In this document: piece by piece, positions 32,895-40,902 of the stretch
Numbering within the stretch: the first letter of the stretch is position 1
Layout of the letters: each line of letters starts with the position of its first letter
Assembly: GCF_050632745.1 (NCBI RefSeq)
Contig: NZ_JBODSD010000005.1
Location: 390,352 to 454,351 of the forward strand
DNA from: Mumia sp050632745
GTDB lineage: Bacteria; Actinomycetota; Actinomycetes; Propionibacteriales; Nocardioidaceae
Direction: 5' to 3'
DNA: 64,000 bases
Made by a program: the position numbers and the translations under genes
The notes under the pieces: generated by a model
The model's database searches: none
Told to the model about the DNA's origin: nothing
What the model saw: the letters and a program-made list of their open reading frames with translations, nothing else

Positions 32895-33929
32895 TCAGCG
32901 CGACCGCACGGTGACGCCGCCGGCGCCCTGCGGCACCAGCTCGACGAAGACCTTGCCCGGCTTGAGCGTCACGGGCTTGCCGCCGGCCGCGAGCCGGATC
33001 GGTGCCGCCGCGTTCTTCTTGCTCCAGCGCGCGTTGAGGACCTTGCCGCCGCTGAGGACGACGGCCTTGCCGCCCCCGGTGAACACGGTCTCCGGGACCG
33101 GGTTGCCGGCCGGGTCGCGGTAGCCCGCGTCGGCCTGGCGCGTGAAGAGGACCAGGACGGTGCTCGGAGTGAAGTCCTTGCCCTTCTGCGCGTGCCCGTT
33201 GACCCGCTTGTACGCGCCCGACGCGTACTGCCAGCGTGTCGCCGAGCCGCGCGAGAAGCGGACGTCGAAGGAGGTCGCCTTGGCGGTGCCCGCGGTCGGG
33301 GTCGCGCTGAACGGCAGGTACGGCGGCGGCACCGCGGCCTTCGCCGAGCTCTGCTTCTGCGCGTACGCGTCCAGGTTCAGCAGCCGGTCGTACGGCGCGC
33401 GCTTGCCCGGGTCGCGCGACAGCGTCAGGTTGCCCGTGTCCTCGCTGTGGAAGTCGACGCCGGCAGCCTTGATCTTGCGGACCGCCACGCCGGCGCCGCC
33501 GGAGGCGATCAGCTGACCGCCGGTCGGCTTCACGATCGCGATGTCGGTCGTGCGGGTCGAGCGGACGTGACCGACCTTGGTCGGGGTCTCGGTGTAGAAG
33601 AACGCCGCGAGGCGCGTCAGCCCTCCCTCGACCAGCTCCTCGAACACCAGGTCGGCCTGCGACAGGCCGTACTGCGGCGCGCCCGCGTCGGTGTTCTCGA
33701 TCTTCACGAGGAAGGCCGGGTGCTCGGGCAGGCCCTTGGCCGCGGCCTGCCCCGTGAACGGGTTGGCGCGGACCAGCGTGGCGGCCTTGCGGGCGGCGTC
33801 GGCGGTCGTGGGGGACGGCGTCTCGGGGGTCTTCGGCTCCTCGCCGCCCGAGCAGGCGGTCGCGAGGACGAGGGCGGCCGCGACGAGAGTCGCACGGACC
33901 GCGGTACGGGGGTGAAGGCTCACGGGCAT
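32895..33929 (-). CDS. DUF3048 family lipoprotein
   Basis: A 344-residue lipoprotein. The signal has a lipobox LATAC (LVAAALVLATACSGG), then a Pro/Thr-rich linker. DUF3048 proper spans about residues 60-344, including HPAFLVKIENTDAGAPQYGLSQADLVFEELVEGGLTRLAAFF and GHVRSTRTTDI. The family (YerB) is membrane-associated and of unknown function. The ATG 13 codons inside the longest frame is chosen because the signal peptide follows it directly. Confidence 0.88.
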   Translation of the reverse strand: MPVSLHPRTAVRATLVAAALVLATACSGGEEPKTPETPSPTTADAARKAATLVRANPFTGQAAAKGLPEHPAFLVKIENTDAGAPQYGLSQADLVFEELVEGGLTRLAAFFYTETPTKVGHVRSTRTTDIAIVKPTGGQLIASGGAGVAVRKIKAAGVDFHSEDTGNLTLSRDPGKRAPYDRLLNLDAYAQKQSSAKAAVPPPYLPFSATPTAGTAKATSFDVRFSRGSATRWQYASGAYKRVNGHAQKGKDFTPSTVLVLFTRQADAGYRDPAGNPVPETVFTGGGKAVVLSGGKVLNARWSKKNAAAPIRLAAGGKPVTLKPGKVFVELVPQGAGGVTVRSR

Positions 33930-34002
33930 GCTTCCATGGTGGAGCAGGGCCGGCACCCCTCGAGGCACCGGCCCTGCTGTTTCGTGATGCGTGTCGGTCA
34001 GG

Positions 34003-34560
34003 TCAGGCGCGCAGGCGCAGCGTGCCGGCCGACCAGCCGCGGGTCCAGATCCGCTCGACCTTCACACGGCTGCCGGAGTACGGCGAGTGAAGGATGCGGC
34101 CCTTCCCCCAGTAGATGCCCACGTGGTACTTGCGGGATCCACCGAAGAAGACGAGGTCGCCCTTGCGGATGTTCTTCTTCTTGATGTGGCGGACGCGGTG
34201 GTACTGCGCGTTCGCCGTGCGGGGCAGCCGCACGCCGGCCTTGCGGAACGAGTACGACGTCAGGCCCGAGCAGTCGAACGAGCCGGGGCCCGACGCGCCG
34301 TAGCGGTACGGGTCGCCCTTCTGGCGCGCGGCGACGCGCGTGGCCTTCACGATGCGGCCGGCGCGACGCTTCTTCGCGGCGAGCCGCTTCGCCTTGGCCG
34401 TCGAGAGCTTCGCTGCCGCCGTGGTCTTGGCGGCGGTGGTGCTCGTGGTGGTGGAGGTGGTGGCGCTGGCCTGCGGCGCGGTCGTGACGACCATCGCAGC
34501 GGCAGCGGACAGAGCGATCGGCAGCGCGAAAAGACGCTGCTTCCGGGGGGACGCGAGCAT
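34003..34560 (-). CDS. Secreted NlpC/P60 peptidoglycan endopeptidase
   Basis: A 185-residue cell-wall hydrolase. The signal peptide (LFALPIALSAAAAMVVTTAPQASA) is followed by a Thr/Ala/Lys-rich linker, then a C40 peptidase domain from about residue 70. The catalytic Cys is in FDCSGLTSYSF and the His in YHVGIYWG, with KGDLVFFGG between. It would cleave stem peptides. It is expressed behind a c-di-AMP riboswitch and a CRP-type site, so its expression is probably tied to wall stress and second messengers. Confidence 0.92.
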   Translation of the reverse strand: MLASPRKQRLFALPIALSAAAAMVVTTAPQASATTSTTTSTTAAKTTAAAKLSTAKAKRLAAKKRRAGRIVKATRVAARQKGDPYRYGASGPGSFDCSGLTSYSFRKAGVRLPRTANAQYHRVRHIKKKNIRKGDLVFFGGSRKYHVGIYWGKGRILHSPYSGSRVKVERIWTRGWSAGTLRLRA

Positions 34561-34571
34561 GTTGGACGTGG

Positions 34572-34720
34572 TTCCCTTCCACGCCTACGAAGTGAGCTGT
34601 CGGATTAGGGCCGAAAGGAATGGCCCCTCCCTCGTGAGGGATTCACCCCGAGCACGCATGACCGCCAAGGTCTTCGTGCAGAGTTGGTTCCTCCGCTCCT
34701 GCCCGTCGGTGGTGTCGGTG
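34572..34720 (-). ncRNA. ydaO/yuaA-type c-di-AMP riboswitch
   Basis: Read on the minus strand, the leader of the NlpC/P60 gene contains CGGGGTGAATCC and, near its 3' end, TCCGACAGCTCACTTCGTAG followed by GCGTGGAAGGGA. These match the conserved core of the ydaO motif (GGGTGAA ... CCGACAGCTAAC..CGTAGGC). The element ends about 12 nt before the start codon. In known examples c-di-AMP binding turns the downstream gene off, and wall hydrolases (rpf, nlpC) are the usual actinobacterial targets. The 5' boundary is approximate. Confidence 0.85.
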
Positions 34721-34850
34721 ATGGGGGCGTGTGCAGGCGGGCAGGACTGGGCGTTACCCACACACGATGTTCAGTTGTCCGGCCCTGACCAGGTCGCGTC
34801 CCGGTCGGGCCCGTTATGAGGTTGTGATGGCCCGGGTCGGACCGCGAGCC

Positions 34851-34879
34851 ACCATAGGCACAGTCCCGTAACCCCACAA
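34851..34879 (-). promoter_or_regulatory. Candidate promoter for the riboswitch/NlpC leader
   Basis: On the minus strand TTGTGG (34874-34879), a 17-nt spacer and TATGGT (34851-34856) resemble a vegetative promoter. Transcription would start near 34844, giving a leader of about 280 nt that includes the riboswitch. The match is moderate. Confidence 0.4.
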
Positions 34880-34961
34880 ATCGCCCGAACTCACCACGCG
34901 GAGACCTTGGTCACCTGTCCAGGTCGCCTCGCCTGGTATCGCAGGGGTTACATGGGTGGAA

Positions 34962-34977
34962 TGTGACCCTCGTCACA
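34962..34977. promoter_or_regulatory. CRP-type binding site (TGTGA-N6-TCACA)
   Basis: TGTGACCCTCGTCACA is a perfect match to the CRP/GlxR consensus half-sites. It lies in the 514-bp non-coding region between the NlpC gene and the cysteine desulfurase stop, so the NlpC leader is the only downstream target on the near side. It is about 85 bp upstream of the candidate -35. Confidence 0.65.
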
Positions 34978-35074
34978 GTTTGTCCGAAGTCCATCACGGG
35001 CACATCACGATCCTTGCGACGATCGGGCCCCGATCGTGCGGCGTGAGCACGCGCGCCGACCGGTCCGCGGGCCC

Positions 35075-36229
35075 TCAGCCGGCCAGGGCGCGCACCCGAC
35101 GGACCGCGTCCACGACGGCGCCGGCGACACCCTCGAAGTCGGCCGGAGACGCCGCCGTGAAGCGCACGGCGGTCCGCGCCACCTCCGGCACGACGCCCAG
35201 CGCGAGGAGCACCTCCGACGGCTCGTCCGACCCCGCGGCGCACGCCGACCCGCTCGAGCAGACGATGCCGTGGTCCTGCTCCAGCCCGAGCAGCACAACC
35301 TCCCCCGAGGTCCCGGGGAAGCAGAAGGACGCATGACCGGGCAGCCGCTCGGTCGGGTGCCCGGTGAGCACGGCGCCGTCGGCACCGGCGAGAACCTCGC
35401 GGACGAACGCGTCCCGCGCGGCGGCGAGCTCCGCGACGGGCCCGCTCGGGCGCGGGCCGTCCGGCGTCGTCGTCACCGCCAGGCGGAGCGCGGTCGCGAG
35501 ACCGACCGCGGCCGCGACGTTCTCGGTCCCGGACCGGCGGCCGCGTTCCTGGCCACCGCCGTGCACCAGCGGCTCGAGCGCCAGCCCACGCCGTACCCAG
35601 AGCGCACCGCTCCCCTTCGGTGCTCCGAGCTTGTGACCGCTCACGGTGAGCGCGTCGACGCCGAGGCGCTGCGGGTCGACGACCACCGAGCCGACGGCCT
35701 GCACGGCGTCGGTGTGCACGAGCGCGCCGTGCCGCCGCGCCAGCGCCGCGACCTCGGCGACCGGCTGCACGGTGCCGATCTCGTTGTTGGCCAGCATCAC
35801 CGACACGAGGGTCGTGCCGGGACCGATCACCCGCTCGGCCTGAGCGAGGTCGACGACGCCGTCCGCGTCCACGTCGAGCAGGTCGACCCTGAACCCGTGC
35901 AGCCGCACCAGGTGGTCGCACGCCTCGAGCACAGCGGGGTGCTCGATCCGCGTCGTGACGACGTGCCGGTCCCGCGGCCGGGCCAGCGCCAGCCCCTTGA
36001 CGGCGAGGTTGTCCGCCTCGGTGCCGCCGGAGGTCCACACGATCTCCGCCGGGCGGGCACCCAGCGCCGCCGCGACGTCGGCACGCGCGCCTTCGAGCGC
36101 ACGCGCCGCGGCGTCACCCAGCCCGTGGTGGCTCGACGGGTTGCCGAACTCCCCGGTCAGGTACGGCCACATCGCCTCGAGCACCTCCCGCCGCACGGGC
36201 GTCGTCGCAGCCGCGTCGAGGTAGCGCAC
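35075..36229 (-). CDS. Cysteine desulfurase (NifS/IscS-like) of the NAD operon
   Basis: A 384-residue PLP enzyme. The PLP lysine is in TVSGHKLGAPKGSGALWVRRG, SGGTEADNLAVKG and EHPAVLEA are conserved, and the active-site cysteine is in GIVCSSGSACAAGSDEPSEVL. It starts 1 base after the nadC stop, at the end of the nrtR-nadABC operon. Such nad-linked NifS proteins are thought to build the [4Fe-4S] cluster of NadA. A general IscS role is possible too. Confidence 0.9.
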   Translation of the reverse strand: MRYLDAAATTPVRREVLEAMWPYLTGEFGNPSSHHGLGDAAARALEGARADVAAALGARPAEIVWTSGGTEADNLAVKGLALARPRDRHVVTTRIEHPAVLEACDHLVRLHGFRVDLLDVDADGVVDLAQAERVIGPGTTLVSVMLANNEIGTVQPVAEVAALARRHGALVHTDAVQAVGSVVVDPQRLGVDALTVSGHKLGAPKGSGALWVRRGLALEPLVHGGGQERGRRSGTENVAAAVGLATALRLAVTTTPDGPRPSGPVAELAAARDAFVREVLAGADGAVLTGHPTERLPGHASFCFPGTSGEVVLLGLEQDHGIVCSSGSACAAGSDEPSEVLLALGVVPEVARTAVRFTAASPADFEGVAGAVVDAVRRVRALAG

Positions 36230-37084
36230 TCAGACCGCCACCGCGACGTCCAGCCCGAGGTCGAGGGCGGTCACGCTGTGGGTGAGCGCACCGACCGCGA
36301 TGAGGTCGACGCCGGTGAGCGCGACCTCCCGGATCCCCGGGAGCGTGATCCCGCCGCTGGCCTCCACGAGCGCCCGTCCGGCGACCTTCTCGACGCCGGT
36401 GCGCAGATCCTCGACCGAGAAGTTGTCCAGCAGCACGGTGTCGACGTCGGCGGCGAGGACGGCGTCGAGCTGGTCCAGCCGGTCGACCTCGACCTCGAGG
36501 TGCACGGTGTGCGGCAGCGCCGCACGAGCCGCACGGAGCGCAGCGGTGATGCGCTCGGGGTCGTCACCGAGGAGCGCCAGGTGGTTGTCCTTGGCCATCA
36601 CGGCGTCCGAGAGCGAGAAGCGGTGGTTGTGGCCCCCTCCGCACCGCACGGCGTACTTCTCGAACGCGCGCAGCCCCGGCGTCGTCTTGCGGGTGTCGAC
36701 GATGCGCGCGCCGGTGCCGGCGACGGCGTCGACGTACGCCCGGGTCTGGGTCGCGATGCCTGACATCCGCTGGGCGAAGTTGAGGGCGACCCGCTCCCCC
36801 CGCAGGACCCCGCGGGCGGGGCCTACGACGGTCGCGACGACGGTCCCCGGCTCGAGGACGTCGCCGTCGGCACGCTCGACCCGGACCGCGATCCGAGGGT
36901 CGACCGCGGCGAACGTCGCGGCCACGACCGCTGCGCCGGCGAGGACGCCCGCCTGTCGCGACACCATCCGTGCGGTCGCCACGGCGTCGGCGGGCACCAG
37001 GACCTCGCCTGTCACGTCCCCCCACGGCGCGTCCTCCTGGAGCGCCGCCTCCACCGCGGCGGTGATGAGCGCGTCGGTCAGCAT
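36230..37084 (-). CDS. nadC: Nicotinate-nucleotide pyrophosphorylase (carboxylating)
   Basis: A 284-residue quinolinate phosphoribosyltransferase, making nicotinate mononucleotide from quinolinate and PRPP. Motifs: EDAPWGDVTGEVLVP, LNFAQRMSGIATQTRAYVDAV, DTRKTTPGLRAFEKYAVRCGGGHNHRFSLSDAVMAKDNH, LEVEVDRLDQL and LLDNFSVEDL. The ATG at 37084 lies inside the last codons of nadB (7-nt overlap). Confidence 0.95.
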   Translation of the reverse strand: MLTDALITAAVEAALQEDAPWGDVTGEVLVPADAVATARMVSRQAGVLAGAAVVAATFAAVDPRIAVRVERADGDVLEPGTVVATVVGPARGVLRGERVALNFAQRMSGIATQTRAYVDAVAGTGARIVDTRKTTPGLRAFEKYAVRCGGGHNHRFSLSDAVMAKDNHLALLGDDPERITAALRAARAALPHTVHLEVEVDRLDQLDAVLAADVDTVLLDNFSVEDLRTGVEKVAGRALVEASGGITLPGIREVALTGVDLIAVGALTHSVTALDLGLDVAVAV

Positions 37085-38661
37085 GCGGGGTCTCCCTTCC
37101 GCACCCACGAGAGGTGGCGGTCGAAGGCGGGGTCACGGTCGGGGTGGTCGCTGCGGAAGTGGGCGCCGCGTGACTCCTCGCGGGCGAGCGCCGCCATGAC
37201 CACGACGCGGGCGACCTCGAGCAGGTTGGCGTCCTCGTACGCCGCGGTCGTGCCGTCGACGGCGGCGGTCCACCCGGCAAGGGTGTCGGCCGCCGCCTGC
37301 AGGGTCGCGCCGTCGCGGACGAGGCCGGCGGCGACCCACAGGGTCTCCTGCAGCTCGCGGCGCTCCATCGGCTGAGCGTCGCCTGCGGCCTGGCCCGTAC
37401 CCGCGACCGGCTCCGCGGCGTACGGCGTGGGCTCGCCGTCCCAGACGGCGACCCCGGGCGCCCCGAGGGCCGCCGCGCACCGGCGAGCGGTCACGGCCCC
37501 CTCGAGCAGCGAGTTCGACGCCAGTCGGTTGGCGCCGTGCAGCCCGGTGCACGCCGCCTCGCCGACGGCGTACAGGCCGGGAACGCTGGACCGCCCGTCG
37601 AGGTCGGTCCGGACCCCGCCCATGAAGTAGTGCGCCGCGGGCGTGACGGGGATCGGCTGCTCGCCCCAGCGCAGGCCGTGGGCCCGGCACCGGGCGTCGA
37701 GCCCCGGGAAGCGGCCGGCGAGGAAGTCCGCGCCCAGGTGCGTCGCGTCGAGGAGCACCGGCTCCCCGTCCTGCTCGAGCATGACGCGGGCGATCTCGCG
37801 GGCCACGACGTCGCGCGGCGCCAGCTCGGCGTCGGGGTGGACGTCGCGCATGAAGCGCCGGCCCGTGCGGTCGCGCAGCACGGCGCCCTCGCCACGGACG
37901 GCCTCGGAGATCAGCCCACCTCCGGGGACCGCCAGGCGGGTCGGGTGGAACTGGTACATCTCGACGTCGGTGACCACCGCTCCCGCCCGCAGCGCGAGGG
38001 CGAGCCCGTCACCGGTCGCCACGGCCGGGTTGGTGGTGTGGGCGTAGAGCTGCCCCGCGCCACCGGTCGCGAGGATGACGGCATCGGCCTCGAGGGTCCA
38101 GGGACGGCCGCTCGGGACCCCGACGCACGTGACGCCCGTGACCGCGCCACCGTCGAGGGTCAGGTCCGTGACCAGCGTGTGCTCGCGCACGATGAGCGCC
38201 CCCGCACGGACCTTCGCCGCCAGCGCGCGCACGATCTCGGCGCCGGTGGCGTCCCCGTCGGCGTGCAGGATCCGGGGGGCGGAGTGCGCCGCCTCCAGGC
38301 CGAGCGCGAGCCGGCCGTCCACCCGGTCGAAGCGGGTCCCCCAGCGCATCAGGGCGGCGACCGCCTCAGGGCCCTCGCCGCAGACGGCCTCCGCCGAGGT
38401 GCGGTCCACGAGCCCCGCGCCGGCGGTCACCGTGTCCGCGACGTGCGCGGCGACGGAGTCCTCGACCCCCGGACGCGCCACCGGGTCGAGGACGACGGCG
38501 ATGCCGCCCTGGGCGTACCGTGTGGTGGCCTCGCCGAGCACGCCCTTCGTCACGAGGACGACCTCGTGGTGCGCGCTCGCCTCGACCGCCGCGGTCATCC
38601 CGGCGATGCCGCTGCCGACCACGACGACGCGCAGGCGCCGCGACCCGCCGCCGCCGGTCAT
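37078..38661 (-). CDS. nadB: L-aspartate oxidase
   Basis: A 527-residue FAD enzyme oxidising L-aspartate to iminoaspartate. The N-terminal FAD motif is RVVVVGSGIAGMTAAVEAS; TRYAQGGIAVVLD, ATGGAGQLYAHTTNPAVATGDGLALA, YQFHPTRL, AAHYFMGGVRTDLDGRSSVPGLYAVGEAACTGLHGANRLASNSLLEG are all family signatures. The C-terminal helical domain is intact. The ATG overlaps the nadA stop (ATGA). Confidence 0.96.
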   Translation of the reverse strand: MTGGGGSRRLRVVVVGSGIAGMTAAVEASAHHEVVLVTKGVLGEATTRYAQGGIAVVLDPVARPGVEDSVAAHVADTVTAGAGLVDRTSAEAVCGEGPEAVAALMRWGTRFDRVDGRLALGLEAAHSAPRILHADGDATGAEIVRALAAKVRAGALIVREHTLVTDLTLDGGAVTGVTCVGVPSGRPWTLEADAVILATGGAGQLYAHTTNPAVATGDGLALALRAGAVVTDVEMYQFHPTRLAVPGGGLISEAVRGEGAVLRDRTGRRFMRDVHPDAELAPRDVVAREIARVMLEQDGEPVLLDATHLGADFLAGRFPGLDARCRAHGLRWGEQPIPVTPAAHYFMGGVRTDLDGRSSVPGLYAVGEAACTGLHGANRLASNSLLEGAVTARRCAAALGAPGVAVWDGEPTPYAAEPVAGTGQAAGDAQPMERRELQETLWVAAGLVRDGATLQAAADTLAGWTAAVDGTTAAYEDANLLEVARVVVMAALAREESRGAHFRSDHPDRDPAFDRHLSWVRKGDPAC

Positions 38662-39926
38662 GCCCGCTCCGGAGGACGGGCGGCGAGCATCCGCTCGAGC
38701 GCGACGCGCGCACCGTCGGCGACGTGGGCGTCCACCTGGATCCTGTTCTCGACGCGTCCGTCGAGCAGGCCGTCGAGCACCCAGGCGAGGTAGCCCGGGT
38801 GGATCCGGTACATCGTCGAGCACGGGCACACCACCGGGTCGAGGCAGAAGATCGTGTGCTCGGGGTGCTCCGCGGCGAGCCGCTGGACGAGGTTGATCTC
38901 GGTGCCGATCGCGAACGTCGTCCCGGCCGGCGCGGCTTCGACGGCCTTGCGGATGTAGTCGGTCGAGCCCGCCTCGTCCGCGGCGTCGACCACCGGCATC
39001 GGGCACTCCGGGTGGACGATGACGCGCACTCCCGGGTGCTCGGCACGTGCCTGCTCGATCTGCGCCACGGTGAACCGCTTGTGCACCGAGCAGAAGCCGT
39101 GCCAGAGCAGCACCTTCGCGTCGCGGAGGCTCTGCTCGTCGTTCCCGCCGAGCGGCTTGCGCGGGTTCCACATCGGCATCGCGTCGAGGCTGACGCCCAT
39201 GGCCTTGGCGGTGTTGCGGCCGAGGTGCTGGTCGGGGAAGAACAGGACCCGCTGCGCCCGCTCGAACGCCCAGCGCAGGACGGTCTCGGCGTTCGAGGAG
39301 GTGCACACGATGCCGCCGTGGTCTCCGCAGAACCCCTTGAGCGCGGCCGACGAGTTCATGTAGGTCACCGGGATCACCGGCACCTTCCCGTCCGCGTCCG
39401 GCTCCGTCCCGTACACCGCCTCGAGCTCGGCCCAGGCGTGCTCCACGGAGTCGATGTCGGCCATGTCGGCCATCGAGCAGCCCGCCGCGAGGTTCGGGAG
39501 GATCACCGACTGCTCCGGGCCCGACAGGATGTCGGCGGTCTCGGCCATGAAGTGGACACCGCAGAAGACGATCGCCTCGGCGTCGGGACGGGTCAGCGCC
39601 GCGTTCGCGAGCTGGAAGGAGTCGCCCACGAAGTCGGCGTGCTTGACGACCTCGTCGCGCTGGTAGAAGTGGCCGAGGATGACGAGCCGGTCGCCGAGCG
39701 TCTCCTTCGCCGCACGGATGCGCGCGTCGAGCTCCTCGGTGGACATCTGCGTGTACGCCGCGGGCAGCGCACCTTGGCGGGGCGCGGCGGCGGGGATCGC
39801 GTCGGCCATCGAGGCGCCGGGTCCGTACGACGGCGGGGCGAGGTCGAAGGTCCAGGGGCCGTCGGCGAGGTCCGGGGCGCAGGTGGCGCCGGGCGCGCTG
39901 CGGACGACGGTGTCGACAGAGGTCAT
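38658..39926 (-). CDS. nadA: Quinolinate synthase
   Basis: A 422-residue [4Fe-4S] enzyme condensing iminoaspartate with dihydroxyacetone phosphate. Motifs: ILGHFYQRDEVVKHADFVGDSFQLA, VFCGVHFMAETADIL, PNLAAGCSMADMAD, YMNSSAALKGFCGDHGGIVCTSSNA, HPECPMPVVDAADEAGSTDYI, CPCSTMYRIHP. Cluster-ligand cysteines are in the three expected places. The ~50-residue N-terminal extension is typical of actinobacterial NadA. It follows nrtR by 68 nt. Confidence 0.96.
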   Translation of the reverse strand: MTSVDTVVRSAPGATCAPDLADGPWTFDLAPPSYGPGASMADAIPAAAPRQGALPAAYTQMSTEELDARIRAAKETLGDRLVILGHFYQRDEVVKHADFVGDSFQLANAALTRPDAEAIVFCGVHFMAETADILSGPEQSVILPNLAAGCSMADMADIDSVEHAWAELEAVYGTEPDADGKVPVIPVTYMNSSAALKGFCGDHGGIVCTSSNAETVLRWAFERAQRVLFFPDQHLGRNTAKAMGVSLDAMPMWNPRKPLGGNDEQSLRDAKVLLWHGFCSVHKRFTVAQIEQARAEHPGVRVIVHPECPMPVVDAADEAGSTDYIRKAVEAAPAGTTFAIGTEINLVQRLAAEHPEHTIFCLDPVVCPCSTMYRIHPGYLAWVLDGLLDGRVENRIQVDAHVADGARVALERMLAARPPERA

Positions 39927-39948
39927 GTTCGTTGCCTTCCTGGAGGGT

Positions 39949-39992
39949 GCCGGCGGGAGCCGGCGAGGTGCGGACCCGCGGAGGACGCGGGT
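39949..39992 (-). other. Two GC-rich hairpins in the nrtR-nadA gap
   Basis: GCCGGC (39949-39954)/GCCGGC (39959-39964), and ACCCGCG-GAGGA-CGCGGGT (39974-39992), fill most of the 68-nt space between the nrtR stop and nadA. They could attenuate readthrough or mark an mRNA processing point that sets enzyme versus repressor levels. No promoter is obvious in this gap. Confidence 0.4.
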
Positions 39993-39994
39993 GG

Positions 39995-40684
39995 TCACAG
40001 CCGCGTGAGGGGTCCGTTGTCCGCAAGGTCGCTCGCCTCGCGATGTCGGTAGAGCTTCGGAGGCCGGTGCCGGCCGCCCACGAGGTAGTCCCCCGTCGGC
40101 TCCACGGCGCCGCTCGCCTCGACCTGGCGACGGAAGTTGGCGGGATCGAGGGTGCGCTGGAGCACGACCTCGTAGACCTGGCGCAGCTGGGCGAGGGTGA
40201 ACGTCTCGCCGAGGAACGCCTGGGCGATCCGTGAGTACTCCATCTTGGTGCGCAGCCGCCACAGTGCGTACTCGACGATCGTCGAGTGGTCGAAGGCCAG
40301 TGCGGGCGGGTCGTCTGCCGCACGCCAGGCCACGTTCTCGTCCTCGATGCTGCGCTCGGCCTCCTCCGGGCGCACCAGCGCCCAGTAGACGACGGAGATG
40401 ACGCGCGGGCCGGGCACCGGCTGCGGGGCGCGGGCCACGTGACCGAAGGTGTAGAGCTGCTCGAGGTACGTCGGGCTGAGCGCCGTCGTCTCGGAGAGGG
40501 TCCGGCGGGCGGTGTCGGAGAGGTCCTCGTCCTCGCGGACCGGCCCGCCCGGCAGCGCCCAGCTGCCCTCGTACGGCTCGCGGACCCGGCGGACGAGGGG
40601 CATCCACAAGGACGTGCGGTCGGTGCTGGTGTCGTGGCGCAGCGCGAAGATCACCGTGGAGACCGCGATCTCGATCCCGGACAT
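39995..40684 (-). CDS. nrtR: NrtR-type Nudix repressor of NAD biosynthesis
   Basis: A 229-residue two-domain protein. The N-terminal Nudix-like domain (WMPLVRRVREPYEGSWALPGGPVREDEDLSDTARRTLSETTAL) has a Nudix box (GGPVREDEDLSDTARRTLSETT) that departs from the catalytic GX5EX7REUXEEXGU, including Ser-Glu-Thr for the EE pair. So it is probably a non-hydrolysing ADP-ribose or NAD-metabolite sensor. The C-terminal winged helix follows (SRIAQAFLGETFTLAQLRQVYEVVLQRTLDPANFRRQV). It heads the nad operon. The SD GGAGGGAGGGG precedes the ATG. Confidence 0.85.
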   Translation of the reverse strand: MSGIEIAVSTVIFALRHDTSTDRTSLWMPLVRRVREPYEGSWALPGGPVREDEDLSDTARRTLSETTALSPTYLEQLYTFGHVARAPQPVPGPRVISVVYWALVRPEEAERSIEDENVAWRAADDPPALAFDHSTIVEYALWRLRTKMEYSRIAQAFLGETFTLAQLRQVYEVVLQRTLDPANFRRQVEASGAVEPTGDYLVGGRHRPPKLYRHREASDLADNGPLTRL

Positions 40685-40713
40685 CGACCCCTCCCTCCGA
40701 GGCGGCTCAGTAA

Positions 40714-40740
40714 AGGTCGCTTTGACCTGAACACATAATA
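40714..40740 (-). promoter_or_regulatory. Promoter and candidate NrtR operator of the nad operon
   Basis: On the minus strand TATTAT (40735-40740) is a good -10 hexamer. Immediately downstream is the inverted repeat AGGTC-GCTTT-GACCT (40714-40728), where a repressor would block transcription start. No clear -35 is visible. Together they fit autorepression of nrtR-nadABC. Confidence 0.55.
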
Positions 40741-40810
40741 GTCACCAGCACCCTTACTCGCGACAGCGGCATGCCGATGTCCAGGGAGTGAGACAGGAGG
40801 AGGGTGCGTA

Positions 40811-40902
40811 CGGCTCAGGCGACCGCGCCGGAACGGCTCAGGCCACCGCGCCGGAACGACTCAGGCGACCGCGCCGGAACGACTCAGGCGACCGCGCCGG
40901 AA
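40811..40902. repeat. 23-bp tandem repeat, four copies, at the 3' end of the GGDEF gene
   Basis: Units at 40811-40833, 40834-40856, 40857-40879 and 40880-40902 share the sequence CGRCTCAGGCGACCGCGCCGGAA with at most two changes. The last copy is the 3' end of the GGDEF coding region, including its stop codon (TCA on the plus strand at 40884-40886). The other three copies lie downstream of the stop. Confidence 0.9.

Larger units (their letters stand above)
34721..35074. other. Non-coding upstream region of the NlpC/P60 gene
   Basis: This gap holds the candidate promoter and the CRP-type site but no credible ORF. It is less GC-biased than the flanking genes. The final part (35010-35074) contains the palindrome GATCGGGCCCCGATC (35026-35040 region), just after the end of the NAD operon; this is a plausible terminator for that operon. 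Confidence 0.5.

Noticed and set aside
37078..40323. A single 1081-codon frame joining nadB with sequence upstream
   Set aside because: The upstream part is a shadow of nadA and nrtR. The nadB start at 38661 (ATGA overlap with nadA) gives a normal-length enzyme, so this is not a fusion.
40811..40902. Possible CRISPR-like array
   Set aside because: The four 23-bp units are directly tandem with no spacers and no cas genes nearby; likewise the 15-bp units at 53663-53707.
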